Source: Aquisalimonas sp. 2447 (GTDB lineage Bacteria > Pseudomonadota > Gammaproteobacteria > Nitrococcales > Aquisalimonadaceae). Taken from it: a DNA stretch of 64,000 bases. Positions 25,802-34,279 of this stretch are shown one piece after another. The stretch covers positions 1,580,501-1,644,500 of the forward strand of contig NZ_CP050695.1 in assembly GCF_012044895.1 (NCBI RefSeq). Reading direction: 5' to 3'. Below the pieces are notes generated by a model that did no database searches, was not told the origin of the DNA, and saw only the letters and a program-made list of their open reading frames with translations. How positions within the stretch are numbered: the stretch's first letter is position 1; the number at the start of each line of letters is the position of its first letter. Position numbers and translations under genes: made by a program.

Positions 25802-26866
25802 CTACTTGATGGCGACGGGGTTTACCGGTGAGCCGGTGCCGCCCACCATCTTCAGCGGTGCAGCAGAGAACAGGAAGTCGTACTGCCCGTCCTCGGCGCT
25901 GTCGGCGGCCAGCTCTTCCAGTGCCAGGATCTCCGCCAGCACCACGCCCATGTCCCGCATCAGCGCGCCGTGCAGCGGAATGATCACCGTCTCGCCTTCG
26001 ATCTCCTGGACCACCCGTTCGATGGCCAGGTTGTCGGCGGCAATGGCGGGGATCTCCAGCTCGTCGATCCAGGCGAGTAGCTCGTGGCTGTAGCACAGGC
26101 CGGGTTCGGTCATGGCGTCCCATTCAGCGTCGGGTTCCTCCTCGAAGAACCGGGGGATGGAACCGGTGCGGATCACCAGGATGTCCCGCGACTCCACTTC
26201 GACGCCCTGGGCGTCGGCGGTCGCCTGCAGATCGTCAACATGGATGCAGGTGTTCGGTGCCAGCCGACCGTTGTCACCGCCCATGTGGCGCCCGACATCC
26301 AGGAGCACGCCGCGACCGACGATGCCGCGCTCACCGATGGCCGAGACGTCCCCGTGGGCATGGCCGTGGACGGTGCTCTTTGCCGATTCGCCGCCGTAGA
26401 CCTCGTCGCCGTACCAGGCGTGGGAGAGGGCATCCACGTGGGTGGTCCCCTGCAGGTACATGAACGCCACGTCGTCGGAGTACTTGACCCCGCCGGCCAG
26501 GGCCTCCGCCTTGTCCGCCCAGTAGACGCTCTCGTCCTGGGTCATGAAGTGCTGGGTTGCCACGCGGCCGGGGAAGACTGGACCGTCGCCATGGGTCATG
26601 GGGATCTGCAGTGTGAATGTCTTGCCGCTGCGGATGGCCTGCGCACCGCGGAGCACCTCGTCGTCGCTCAAGTAGTTCAGTGCACCGACGTGGTCATCGT
26701 CTCCCCATTTGCCCCAGTTGTTCGGCTGATTCTCCTGCAGCCGCTCCATGACACTGGACTCCGGCGGCTCGTGGGCAACCGCGGCGCCCCCCGTCAGACT
26801 GGTCACGGCCATTGCCGTGGCCAGCCCGCTGACAAGCAGAGTCCGATTCTTGTGTTGTGCGGACAT
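25802..26866 (-). CDS. Exported cyclase-family (kynurenine formamidase-like) hydrolase
   Basis: A 354-residue protein with a signal peptide ending near AVA-HE and the PF04199 cyclase fold. The metal site is visible as QGTTHVDALSHAW (HxDxxxH) and a distant histidine in SHELL. This family includes kynurenine formamidase and isatin hydrolase, Mn/Zn-dependent enzymes that hydrolyse amides or lactams. GGAGGAG precedes the ATG. It is the last of eight genes in the sigma-54-driven binding-protein/Liv operon. Being periplasmic, it could act on the compound before uptake. Substrate unknown. Confidence 0.82.
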   Translation of the reverse strand: MSAQHKNRTLLVSGLATAMAVTSLTGGAAVAHEPPESSVMERLQENQPNNWGKWGDDDHVGALNYLSDDEVLRGAQAIRSGKTFTLQIPMTHGDGPVFPGRVATQHFMTQDESVYWADKAEALAGGVKYSDDVAFMYLQGTTHVDALSHAWYGDEVYGGESAKSTVHGHAHGDVSAIGERGIVGRGVLLDVGRHMGGDNGRLAPNTCIHVDDLQATADAQGVEVESRDILVIRTGSIPRFFEEEPDAEWDAMTEPGLCYSHELLAWIDELEIPAIAADNLAIERVVQEIEGETVIIPLHGALMRDMGVVLAEILALEELAADSAEDGQYDFLFSAAPLKMVGGTGSPVNPVAIK

Positions 26867-26893
26867 TGTCTCTCCTCCAGGGTGTTGTTCAGG

Positions 26894-28024
26894 TCAGTCG
26901 AATACGATGACCTGCCTGACCGCCTCGCCGCTGGCGAGTCGATCGAAACCGGTGTTGATCTCGTCCAGCTTCAGCGTACCGCTGAGGAGCTGGTCCACCG
27001 GCAGCCGGTTCTGCCGGAAGAGGGTGACGTAGCGGGCCACATCGCGGATCGGCACGCAGCTGCCGACGTAGCTGCCGCGCAGGGTGCGCTCCTCGGCGAC
27101 CAGGCTCACCTGCTGGATGGAGACATGTTTCTCCGGGTGGGCCAGACCGCCGGTGACAGTGGTACCGCCACGGCGGGTACCGCGGTAGGCGAACTCCAGT
27201 GCCTTCTCCGACCCTGCCATCTCGATGGCGCAGTCCACGCCACCGTTGGTGAGCTCGCGCAGTCTGTCCGCGGCGCCGTCCTCGCTGCTGTTGATGGTAT
27301 GCGCGGCGCCCAGCCGCCTGGCCAGATCAAGCTTGCCGGCGTCGATGTCGACGGCGATCACCGAGCCGGCGCCCGCAACCAATGCGCCCAGCACGCTGTT
27401 CAGGCCCACGCCGCCAAGGCCGATCACGGCGACGCTCTGGCCGGGGCGAATGCCGGCGGAATTGACGGCCGCGCCCACGCCGGTCAACACCGCGCAGCCG
27501 AATAGCGCCGCGTGGGCAAACGGCAGCTCCGGATCCACCCGCACCACTGAATTGCGGGACACAACGGCCCTGTCAGCGAAACCGGAAACGCCCAGGTGAT
27601 GGTTCACCGGCGTGCCGTCCGCGCGGCTGAGCCGGCGACCGCCACTGATCATGGTGCCCTCGTTATTGGCCTTGGCACCGGGTTCGCACAACGCCGGGCG
27701 GCCCTCGGCACAGGGCGCGCAGTGGCCACAGCTGGGCACGAACACCGTGACCACGTGATCGCCGACCTCAAGATCCCGCACGCCTGGTCCCAGCTCCTTG
27801 ACCACGCCGGCGGCCTCGTGGCCCAGGGCCATGGGCACGGGCCGCGGGCGGTTGCCGTCGATGACCGACAGGTCCGAGTGGCACAGCCCCGCCGCCTTGA
27901 TCTCCACCAGGACCTCACCCTCCTGTGGTGCGTCCAGTTCCAGCTCCTCGATCCGAAGCGGCTGACTACGGGCATAAGGGCCGGCGACCCCGATCTCATT
28001 GAGTACGGCAGCGCGCGTCTTCAT
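26894..28024 (-). CDS. Zinc-dependent alcohol dehydrogenase
   Basis: A 376-residue medium-chain dehydrogenase/reductase. The catalytic zinc site begins at CHSDLSVIDG, with GHEAAGVV following; the structural zinc lobe holds four cysteines in PSCGHCAPCAEGRPALC; the NAD-binding Rossmann motif is GLGGVGLNSVLGA. The arrangement is like class III/aryl-alcohol dehydrogenases. GAGGAG lies just before the ATG. It lies 32 nt after the LivF-type gene in the same operon, so it probably oxidises the transported compound or an alcohol made from it. Confidence 0.9.
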   Translation of the reverse strand: MKTRAAVLNEIGVAGPYARSQPLRIEELELDAPQEGEVLVEIKAAGLCHSDLSVIDGNRPRPVPMALGHEAAGVVKELGPGVRDLEVGDHVVTVFVPSCGHCAPCAEGRPALCEPGAKANNEGTMISGGRRLSRADGTPVNHHLGVSGFADRAVVSRNSVVRVDPELPFAHAALFGCAVLTGVGAAVNSAGIRPGQSVAVIGLGGVGLNSVLGALVAGAGSVIAVDIDAGKLDLARRLGAAHTINSSEDGAADRLRELTNGGVDCAIEMAGSEKALEFAYRGTRRGGTTVTGGLAHPEKHVSIQQVSLVAEERTLRGSYVGSCVPIRDVARYVTLFRQNRLPVDQLLSGTLKLDEINTGFDRLASGEAVRQVIVFD

Positions 28025-28056
28025 GTCTCTCCTCCTGTTGTGCTGGGTGCGCCGGC

Positions 28057-28722
28057 TTACGCCGGCGTCGTAGCCGCGTCCTCGACGATGGTCCCACGTT
28101 CGATGCGGTAATGCTGGCTGACCAGGTCCGCCGAGTGGGTGTCGTCCGATTCTGCCAGAAGAATGGTCAGACCCTCGTTGCGCAGGTCGTCGAGCACGGA
28201 GGACAGGCGTCGTGCAAGAACCGGTGCGACCCCCTCGAAGGGCTCGTCCAGGAGAATCAGACGCCGACCCGGCATGAGCGCGCGCCCCAGCGCGACCAGC
28301 TTCTGCTGGCCACCGGAGAGCTGCAGGGCCTTGCGTTTGCCGAAGTCGGCAATCTCCGGCATCAGGGAGTAGATCCAGTCCAGGCGCTGTTGAGCGTCCT
28401 GGAGCCCGACGGCCCAGGCGGGCAGGAGCATGTTTTCGGTGACCGTGAGGTCGGGGATCAGGCGCCGGTCCTCCGGCATGTAGCTGATCTGCAGGCGTGC
28501 ACGCTCGTGCGCTCCCTTGTCCGGCAGGTTCTCCCCGGCGAACGTGATGCGACCGGCACGCGCCGGCAGCAGCCCCATTACCGCCCGGATCAGCGTGGTC
28601 TTGCCGGCGCCGTTGGCACCGATCAGACCGGCCATGGTGTTCTCCGGCACGCTCAGGCTTACCTTGCGGAGAATGTCGATGCCTTCGATGGCGACGTCCA
28701 GTCGTTCGATCTGCAAACCCAT
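28057..28722 (-). CDS. LivF-type ABC transporter ATPase
   Basis: A 221-residue cytoplasmic ATPase of the branched-chain amino acid/amide type (LivF). Walker A is GANGAGKTT, the signature LSGGQQK, Walker B LILLDEPFEG. It is adjacent to the LivG-type gene with one nucleotide between, and pairs with it to drive the LivH-LivM membrane pair. The ribosome site GGAGG lies within the end of the previous gene. It ends without the usual extra C-terminal tail. Confidence 0.9.
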   Translation of the reverse strand: MGLQIERLDVAIEGIDILRKVSLSVPENTMAGLIGANGAGKTTLIRAVMGLLPARAGRITFAGENLPDKGAHERARLQISYMPEDRRLIPDLTVTENMLLPAWAVGLQDAQQRLDWIYSLMPEIADFGKRKALQLSGGQQKLVALGRALMPGRRLILLDEPFEGVAPVLARRLSSVLDDLRNEGLTILLAESDDTHSADLVSQHYRIERGTIVEDAATTPA

Positions 28723-28723
28723 G

Positions 28724-29497
28724 TCAGGCCTCCTCCGCCGGGGCAGTGCGCGCCTTGCCGGTGATCAGTTCCTGGACCATGTCGTCGGCCAGCACGTCGT
28801 CCGCCGGTCCATCCGCGATGACACGCCCGGCAGCGAATGCCAACAATCGCGTGACATAGCGCCGGATCACCTCCATGTCATGCTCGACGAACAGCACGGT
28901 CAGCCGGTGCTCGCGCACCACGTTCATCACCGTGTCCATGACCTTGTACTTCTCCTCGATGCTCACGCCGCTGGTGGGCTCGTCCAGGAGGACCATGCGT
29001 GGATTGGCCAGCAGTGCCATGCCGATGTCCAGCAGCTTGCGTTCGCCCTGGGGCATGGCGGTGACCAGTTCGTCCCGGTACTCGGCGACGTCCATTTGCC
29101 GTAGCATCGCGTCCGCCCGCTCCACCCGCCGGTGGTCGTACACCGGCCGCATGGGGTTCAGGAACCGGTTTTCAGCCGCCGCGATGGTCATCACGACGTT
29201 GTCCAGCACCGTGAGTTCGGAGAACAGTTGCGGCACCTGAAACGACCGGCTCAGCCCCCTGCGCATGAGTTTCCGGGGGCCATCGCCACCGAGGGGTTCG
29301 CCCAGAAACTCGATCTCCCCGTCGCTGGGTGGCAGGTAGCCGGTGACCATGTTGATGAACGTGGTCTTGCCGGCGCCGTTGGCCCCGATCACCCCCACGA
29401 TCTCGCCGGCGGAGACGGTGACGTTGATGTCGTCGGCGGCGGTGACGGCGCCGAAGCGCCGCGACAGATTGCGTGTAGTCAAGACGGGTTCGCTCAT
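28724..29497 (-). CDS. LivG-type ABC transporter ATPase
   Basis: A 257-residue ATPase of the LivG type. Walker A is GANGAGKTTFINMV and Walker B MVLLDEPTSGVS, with the BCA_ABC C-terminal extension (RVIADGPADDVLADD). The signature motif reads PQGERKL rather than LSGGQ-like, as in many LivG-type proteins. Its ATG overlaps the LivM stop by 4 nt. It works with the LivF-type ATPase. Confidence 0.9.
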   Translation of the reverse strand: MSEPVLTTRNLSRRFGAVTAADDINVTVSAGEIVGVIGANGAGKTTFINMVTGYLPPSDGEIEFLGEPLGGDGPRKLMRRGLSRSFQVPQLFSELTVLDNVVMTIAAAENRFLNPMRPVYDHRRVERADAMLRQMDVAEYRDELVTAMPQGERKLLDIGMALLANPRMVLLDEPTSGVSIEEKYKVMDTVMNVVREHRLTVLFVEHDMEVIRRYVTRLLAFAAGRVIADGPADDVLADDMVQELITGKARTAPAEEA

Positions 29498-30435
29498 GAC
29501 GACGCCCTCCGGAATCGGGTGAACAGGCTCCAGATGCCACCCGGCAGGAACAGGATGATGAGCAGCAGGGTAATGCCCAGCCCCATCTGCCAGGCGTGGG
29601 GCACCAGTTCCACGGCATAGGTGCGCACAAAGGCGAACACCAGTGCGGCGATGAACGGCGCGGCGACGTGGCCGGTGCCGGCGAGTAGCGCAATGAATAC
29701 GAACTCCCCGGACGTGGTCCAGTAGGTCATGTGCGGGTCCACGTGACCGCTGCTCAGGGAGTACAGGGCCCCACCCAGGGCGCCCAGGGCGGCGGCGATG
29801 ACGTAGTTGATATACAGGATCTGTCGCCGGGAGATGCCCATGTACTCCACCCGCACCTCGTTCTCACGGATAGCTTCACAGGCGAGGCCGATGCCGGAGC
29901 GGAAGTAGCGGTGCATGAGTACGGCGGCCACCGTGCAGATGGCCACTGTCAGGATGAAGATGGTCAGGCGGCGTGATCCCGCCGGTGGCACCCAACCCAG
30001 GATGTGCCAGGCGCCGATGGTGAAACCGTCCGTGCTCCCCAGTTCCATGCTGCGTACCAGGATGCCGTAGAGGATCATGGAGAACGCCAGCGTCAGCATG
30101 GCGAAGAAGATCTCCCGGTAGCGGGACAGCAGGATTCCCAGGATCATGGCCAAGGCCACCGCCACCACCAGACCCATGGCGATCAGCGCCACCACGTCCG
30201 TGATACCGAGAAAGCGTCCACCCATGCCCACGGCATAGCCACCGATGCCGAAGAAAAGGCCCTGGCCGAAGGAGACCAGGCCGGCACGGATCAGCGTCAC
30301 CAGCCCGAGTACGACCAGGGCGGTGGCCAGAGCGGAACTGGAAATGGAAATGATCCAGTTCGGCAGCAGAAACCCGGACAGGGCGACCAGGATCCCCGCG
30401 ATGACAAGCAGGATTTCGGATTTGTCCAAACGCAT
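29494..30435 (-). CDS. LivM-type ABC transporter permease
   Basis: A 313-residue inner-membrane permease of the LivM family, with about ten hydrophobic segments and the conserved cytoplasmic loop AIRENEVRVEYMGISRRQ that contacts the ATPases. The start ATG (30433-30435) overlaps the LivH stop by one base (TGATG), which fixes it; the longer open frame upstream runs through livH. It forms the channel with LivH. Confidence 0.92.
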   Translation of the reverse strand: MRLDKSEILLVIAGILVALSGFLLPNWIISISSSALATALVVLGLVTLIRAGLVSFGQGLFFGIGGYAVGMGGRFLGITDVVALIAMGLVVAVALAMILGILLSRYREIFFAMLTLAFSMILYGILVRSMELGSTDGFTIGAWHILGWVPPAGSRRLTIFILTVAICTVAAVLMHRYFRSGIGLACEAIRENEVRVEYMGISRRQILYINYVIAAALGALGGALYSLSSGHVDPHMTYWTTSGEFVFIALLAGTGHVAAPFIAALVFAFVRTYAVELVPHAWQMGLGITLLLIILFLPGGIWSLFTRFRRASS

Positions 30436-31334
30436 CAGATCGTCCTCGCTGCGGGCTGGCCGAACAGGCCGTACGGACGGAAGATCAGTACCGTGGCCAT
30501 GACCGCGTAGATCACGAAAAGCTCGAGTTCGGGCATTGTGTGCACCGCGGCGGCACGGGCCAGGCCCACGGCGATGGCGCCGATGGCGGCGCCCAGAATG
30601 CTGCCCAGTCCGCCCGAGACCACCACCGCGAAGGCCACCACGATCACCTCGACCCCCAGACCGGGCGTCACCGAGATGGTCGGCGCCGTCAGCCCGCCGG
30701 CGCCGGCGCCGAGGGCGGCACCGATTACGAACGTCACGGTGAACATGAGCTTGACGTTGACGCCCATGGCAGCCGCGATTTCGCGGTCGTGAATGATGGA
30801 GCGCAGGATCTTGCCCATGCGCGTGCGCTCCAGCCAGAACCACAACGCCGCCCCAACCGCCACGGCGACGCCCATGAGCATGAGGTCATAGTGGGCGATG
30901 GTCAGGCCGTCCATGTTGATGCGCCCCAGCGCCGCGTAGGGTTGATAGGCGAGATAGGGGTCGGTGCCCCAGATGAGCTTCATGGCGTCATCCAGGATCA
31001 GCAGCAGCGCAAAGGTCACGATCAGCATCAGGATCTCGTTGCGCCCGTACATCAGGTGCAGGATCCCGCGCTCGACGGCCAGACCGAGCAGTGCCCCCAT
31101 GATCAGCGCGCAGCCGGCCAGCAGTGTGAAGCCGATCCAGAGTGCGTCGTTGCCGCCGCCGTAGTACCAGGCGAGGGCGGAAGCCGCTGCGTAGGCGCCC
31201 ACGGCGTAGAAACTGCCGTGAGCGAGGTTGAGAATGCGCATGACACCGTAGATGACGGTCAGTCCTGCGGCGACGAGGAACAGCCACGACGCGTAGATGA
31301 AGCCGTCGATGAGAATGGCCCAGAAGGTCAGCAT
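30435..31334 (-). CDS. LivH-type ABC transporter permease
   Basis: A 299-residue inner-membrane permease of the LivH family: N-terminal GLTVIYGVMRILNLAHGSFY and the loop IIHDREIAAAMGVNVK near the middle are family hallmarks. About eight helices. It follows the first binding-protein gene by 60 nt and is coupled to the LivM-type gene. Substrates of the family range from branched-chain amino acids to amides and aromatic acids, so the cargo is not set by this sequence. Confidence 0.92.
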   Translation of the reverse strand: MLTFWAILIDGFIYASWLFLVAAGLTVIYGVMRILNLAHGSFYAVGAYAAASALAWYYGGGNDALWIGFTLLAGCALIMGALLGLAVERGILHLMYGRNEILMLIVTFALLLILDDAMKLIWGTDPYLAYQPYAALGRINMDGLTIAHYDLMLMGVAVAVGAALWFWLERTRMGKILRSIIHDREIAAAMGVNVKLMFTVTFVIGAALGAGAGGLTAPTISVTPGLGVEVIVVAFAVVVSGGLGSILGAAIGAIAVGLARAAAVHTMPELELFVIYAVMATVLIFRPYGLFGQPAARTI

Positions 31335-31394
31335 AGGAAGTGCCCTTGAACGATAACGGGGCCGGCGACCTGCGCCGCCGGCCCACTGTTGGCG

Positions 31395-32720
31395 TCAGTC
31401 GCAGTCAACGCCGGGGAAGCCGGCCTCGATCCACGCGATGGGGTCTTCGCCCTCAGGGGCGGTCACGCACTCGGCGCTGTAGGCACGCACGTTCTCCAGC
31501 CGCGGGGTTTCGCCGTCGAAGTGGTACTCGCCGTAGAGCATCGGCTGCACCGCCTGGTGGCCGCCGGCGCGGTCCATGTACACCGTGCCGCTGACCGACG
31601 GGAACTCGGCGCCACGCAGAGCCTCGGCGATGGCCTCCGTGGACGGCTTCGTGCCTTCGTCGGCGCCAGCGTTGTCCACGGCGTACTTCAGACCCAGGAT
31701 GGCCTGCGCCATCTTGTGGGAGGGGTAGCTGGGCTGCGTGCCGTGGGCATCGACGTAGCGCTCCGTGAACCAGTCATTGAGCTCGTTGTCCGGGGCAAAC
31801 TCGCCGAAGGGTCCACGACCGCCGACAATGGTGCCGTTGGGGGCACGGTCGCCGAAGCGGTGTACGCCGGACTCGCCGGTGGTCAACAGCGCGGTGGCGT
31901 TGTCCAGCAGGCCCCGTGCCGTTGCCTGGCTCATGAACGCCTCCATGTCGCCGCCCCAGGCGCTGGAGTGAACGATATCCGGGCGGCTGGTCTGCAGCGA
32001 GGAGATCTCAGAGCCGTAGTTGCCCTGGAAGATCTGTGGCATCTGGCTGCTGACGATCTCCGCATCCGGCATCAGCGTGCCGAGGGCAGCCGTAAAGTCA
32101 CGCCAGGAGTCATGGCCCCAGGCATAGTTCTGCTGCAGTCCCGCGATCCGCCGGACGTCCGGTTGCGTGTCCAGCAGGTAGCGCACCGCGCCGACGTTGT
32201 CGGCCACGGCGTCGAGGCCGGTGCGGAAGAGGTACTGGGGATTCTCCACTTCGTCGAACAGGCGAGGGGTGCCGCAGTCGAAGGCGATGGTGAGCATCTG
32301 CAGTTCTTCGGCCACTGGGCCGATGGCCAGGCAGTCACCGCTGGAGATGTAGCCGATCACGGCGTCCACGTTCCGCCGCTCCACCAGGTTACGGTATTCC
32401 TCCACTTGCCGTGATGCGCCGCCTTCCTCGTCGATGACGATGGTCTCGATCTGCACCCCGTTGAGGCCAACGCTGTCGTAGGGGGCGGGTAGTTCACCGG
32501 CGTTGATGCCATCAACGATGACTTCGGCGGCGTTGGCGGCGGGAACCCCGAAGGGACCGGAAGCGGCACCGGAGAGGAAGGTGACGATGCCGACGCGGAA
32601 GGTCTCATCGGCGCTGGCGGTGGTGGTGACGCCCAGTGTTCCGGCGGTGGCCAGCGCCAGGGCGCTGCCTGCGGTGGCGAGCCGGCGGCTCCAGGGGGTT
32701 CGATGGCTCTTATTGGTCAT
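31395..32720 (-). CDS. Liv-type periplasmic substrate-binding protein (1)
   Basis: A 441-residue exported binding protein of the LivJ/Peripla_BP_6 type, signal peptide ending near ASA-DE. The mature start TFRVGIVTFLSGAAS and the segment NVDAVIGYISSGDCLAIGPV are typical of the fold. At 441 residues it is longer than LivJ (about 370) and resembles binders of aromatic or amide compounds. Cysteines occur at the C-terminus (ECVTAPEG ... GVDCD). It lies between a second binding-protein gene and livH. Confidence 0.88.
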   Translation of the reverse strand: MTNKSHRTPWSRRLATAGSALALATAGTLGVTTTASADETFRVGIVTFLSGAASGPFGVPAANAAEVIVDGINAGELPAPYDSVGLNGVQIETIVIDEEGGASRQVEEYRNLVERRNVDAVIGYISSGDCLAIGPVAEELQMLTIAFDCGTPRLFDEVENPQYLFRTGLDAVADNVGAVRYLLDTQPDVRRIAGLQQNYAWGHDSWRDFTAALGTLMPDAEIVSSQMPQIFQGNYGSEISSLQTSRPDIVHSSAWGGDMEAFMSQATARGLLDNATALLTTGESGVHRFGDRAPNGTIVGGRGPFGEFAPDNELNDWFTERYVDAHGTQPSYPSHKMAQAILGLKYAVDNAGADEGTKPSTEAIAEALRGAEFPSVSGTVYMDRAGGHQAVQPMLYGEYHFDGETPRLENVRAYSAECVTAPEGEDPIAWIEAGFPGVDCD

Positions 32721-32769
32721 GGTCTCCTCCAGTGGATCTGTTATTGGAGTATCGGAAAACCGCCGGCGG

Positions 32770-34068
32770 TCAGAATGACGCGTCGGCGGCGGGGCCGCGT
32801 CGCCGTTCCAGGACGGCGGCAGACGGTTTCAGGGATTCGGCGTCGTACACACGCCAGTCGCCCAGCAGGATCCGGGCGGGAGGGAACGCGTGGTCCTCCC
32901 GCGGTGAGCCGATGGCCTGGGCCTGAACGATCTGGTGCGTCTCGGGATCGATATAGGACGTGTGTCCCGGCGGGTCCGTGGGCAGCGGCAGTTCCAGGCC
33001 GCGCAGCGCATTGATCATGGCCTCGGTGTCGCCGATGGCGCCGGTGCGCTCGGTGGCGCGGGCAATGGCGATGATGCCCGTGTACGCCCCCACGGCGGCA
33101 TAGCTCGGGTAGGTGCCGGCCTTGTCGTGGAAGGCCTGTACGAAGCGTCGGTTACGCTCGGTGTCCGGCCAGTTGACGTGGTGCCGTGCCGACAGGATCA
33201 GGCCCTGGGGTGCCGACGCCCCGAATGACACCAGGGTGTCGTAGTTGCCGCCGGCGTCGAAGTTAGCCACCGTCATGGTCTCGAACAGGCGCGTTGTGCG
33301 GGCCTGCTGAACAAAGGCGTTGAAGTCACCGCCCCACAGCCCGGTAACCAGGATGTCCGGTGGCGATTCCAGCAGGGCCTGGATGTACAGGGAATAGTCG
33401 GGTTCGTAGAGCCGTGGCCAGTAAGTACCGGCCTGTTCGTAATCCACCCCGAGCTGCTTCAGGGACGTGCGCAGATCGCGCCAGGCAACCCGGCCGTACT
33501 CGTAGTCGGGCCCCAGGAAGGCCAGCGTGCGCCAGTCGGTGCGTTCCTGCAGCTCCTGGAGGTAGCGGGCGCCTGCGGCATGGGAGGTCCAGGTGTCACT
33601 GGAGACGCGGAAGTAGTGGCGGTGACCCTCTTCCAGCGTGAGCCGGGATGACGCGTGGTCGGTGCCCACCAGGATGGTCTCGTTGTCACGGGCGAACTGG
33701 CTCACGGCGCGGCCGACCCCGGAGCTGACGATACCGCAGAGGATGTCCGCACCTTCGCGCCGGACGAAGTCTTCCGCCATGCGTACCGCGAAGGAGGCCT
33801 TGGAGCGGGAATCTTCGACGATGACCCGCAGGCGTGGCGCATCGGGCTCTTCGGAGAGCCGCTCCAGCGCCACCTGGATACCGTGAATGCTGTCGCGCCC
33901 GTAGGTGGCGCCGCGGCCGGTCATGGGGTACATGCAGGCCACTGTCCCGTCCGCCGCGTCCGCGGCGGCACCGAGCTCGACCCGCGCGCCGAAGTCGCCC
34001 ACGGCCGGAGTTCCGGTGATGAGTAGCGTGGCCGCCATCCATAGCGCCACCCGGGTGGCACGCCGCAT
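32770..34068 (-). CDS. Liv-type periplasmic substrate-binding protein (2)
   Basis: A 432-residue exported protein of the same Peripla_BP fold but clearly different in sequence from the one downstream: ACMYPMTGRGATYGRDSIHG at the start of the mature protein, REGADILCGIVSSGVG, and WGGDFNAFVQQARTT. ATG at 34068 has GGGGAG upstream. It is the first gene of the operon, about 80 nt after a sigma-54 promoter. Two binding proteins for one Liv transporter could widen the substrate range, or this one could feed a signal to the kinase. Confidence 0.85.
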   Translation of the reverse strand: MRRATRVALWMAATLLITGTPAVGDFGARVELGAAADAADGTVACMYPMTGRGATYGRDSIHGIQVALERLSEEPDAPRLRVIVEDSRSKASFAVRMAEDFVRREGADILCGIVSSGVGRAVSQFARDNETILVGTDHASSRLTLEEGHRHYFRVSSDTWTSHAAGARYLQELQERTDWRTLAFLGPDYEYGRVAWRDLRTSLKQLGVDYEQAGTYWPRLYEPDYSLYIQALLESPPDILVTGLWGGDFNAFVQQARTTRLFETMTVANFDAGGNYDTLVSFGASAPQGLILSARHHVNWPDTERNRRFVQAFHDKAGTYPSYAAVGAYTGIIAIARATERTGAIGDTEAMINALRGLELPLPTDPPGHTSYIDPETHQIVQAQAIGSPREDHAFPPARILLGDWRVYDAESLKPSAAVLERRRGPAADASF

Positions 34069-34162
34069 GAACTTCTCCCCACTGCCGATGTACGTCATCG
34101 GTTCGTGTTGCCGGCGAGCGGACGAGTGCCGTCGCTCCCCTGGTATTGTTTCCGGGGACGTT

Positions 34163-34177
34163 GCAAGTCAGGGGCCA
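34163..34177 (-). promoter_or_regulatory. Sigma-54 promoter of the binding-protein/Liv operon
   Basis: On the minus strand TGGCCCC-TGAC-TTGC matches the sigma-54 consensus TGGCACG-N4-TTGC with exact -24/-12 spacing. Transcription should begin near 34150, about 80 nt before the first gene. Two dyads that look like activator sites lie 50-115 bp upstream. Confidence 0.75.
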
Positions 34178-34227
34178 TGTCCTGTGGCCCCGCCATGGCG
34201 GCGTCGGACGGGGACGTTGGTGCAATC

Positions 34228-34279
34228 ATGAGCGTAAACCGCTCATTCATGGGCGGGTAAGTGAGCGGTTTACGCTCAT
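34228..34279. promoter_or_regulatory. Twin enhancer operators for the adjacent sigma-54 response regulator
   Basis: Two copies of TGAGCG-N5-CGCTCA (34229-34245 and 34262-34278), each itself a dyad, are arranged as an 18-bp perfect inverted repeat with a 16-nt spacer (centres 33 bp, about three helical turns, apart). They lie 50-115 bp upstream of the sigma-54 promoter and overlap the stop codon of the NtrC-type regulator gene. Position, symmetry and spacing fit upstream activator sites. I infer the adjacent regulator binds them. Confidence 0.7.

Noticed and set aside
28724-32720. Assignment of the Liv-type operon to branched-chain amino acid uptake
   Set aside because: The operon encodes an alcohol dehydrogenase, a cyclase-family hydrolase and two long binding proteins under sigma-54 control, which does not fit ordinary leucine/isoleucine transport; the cargo is left open.
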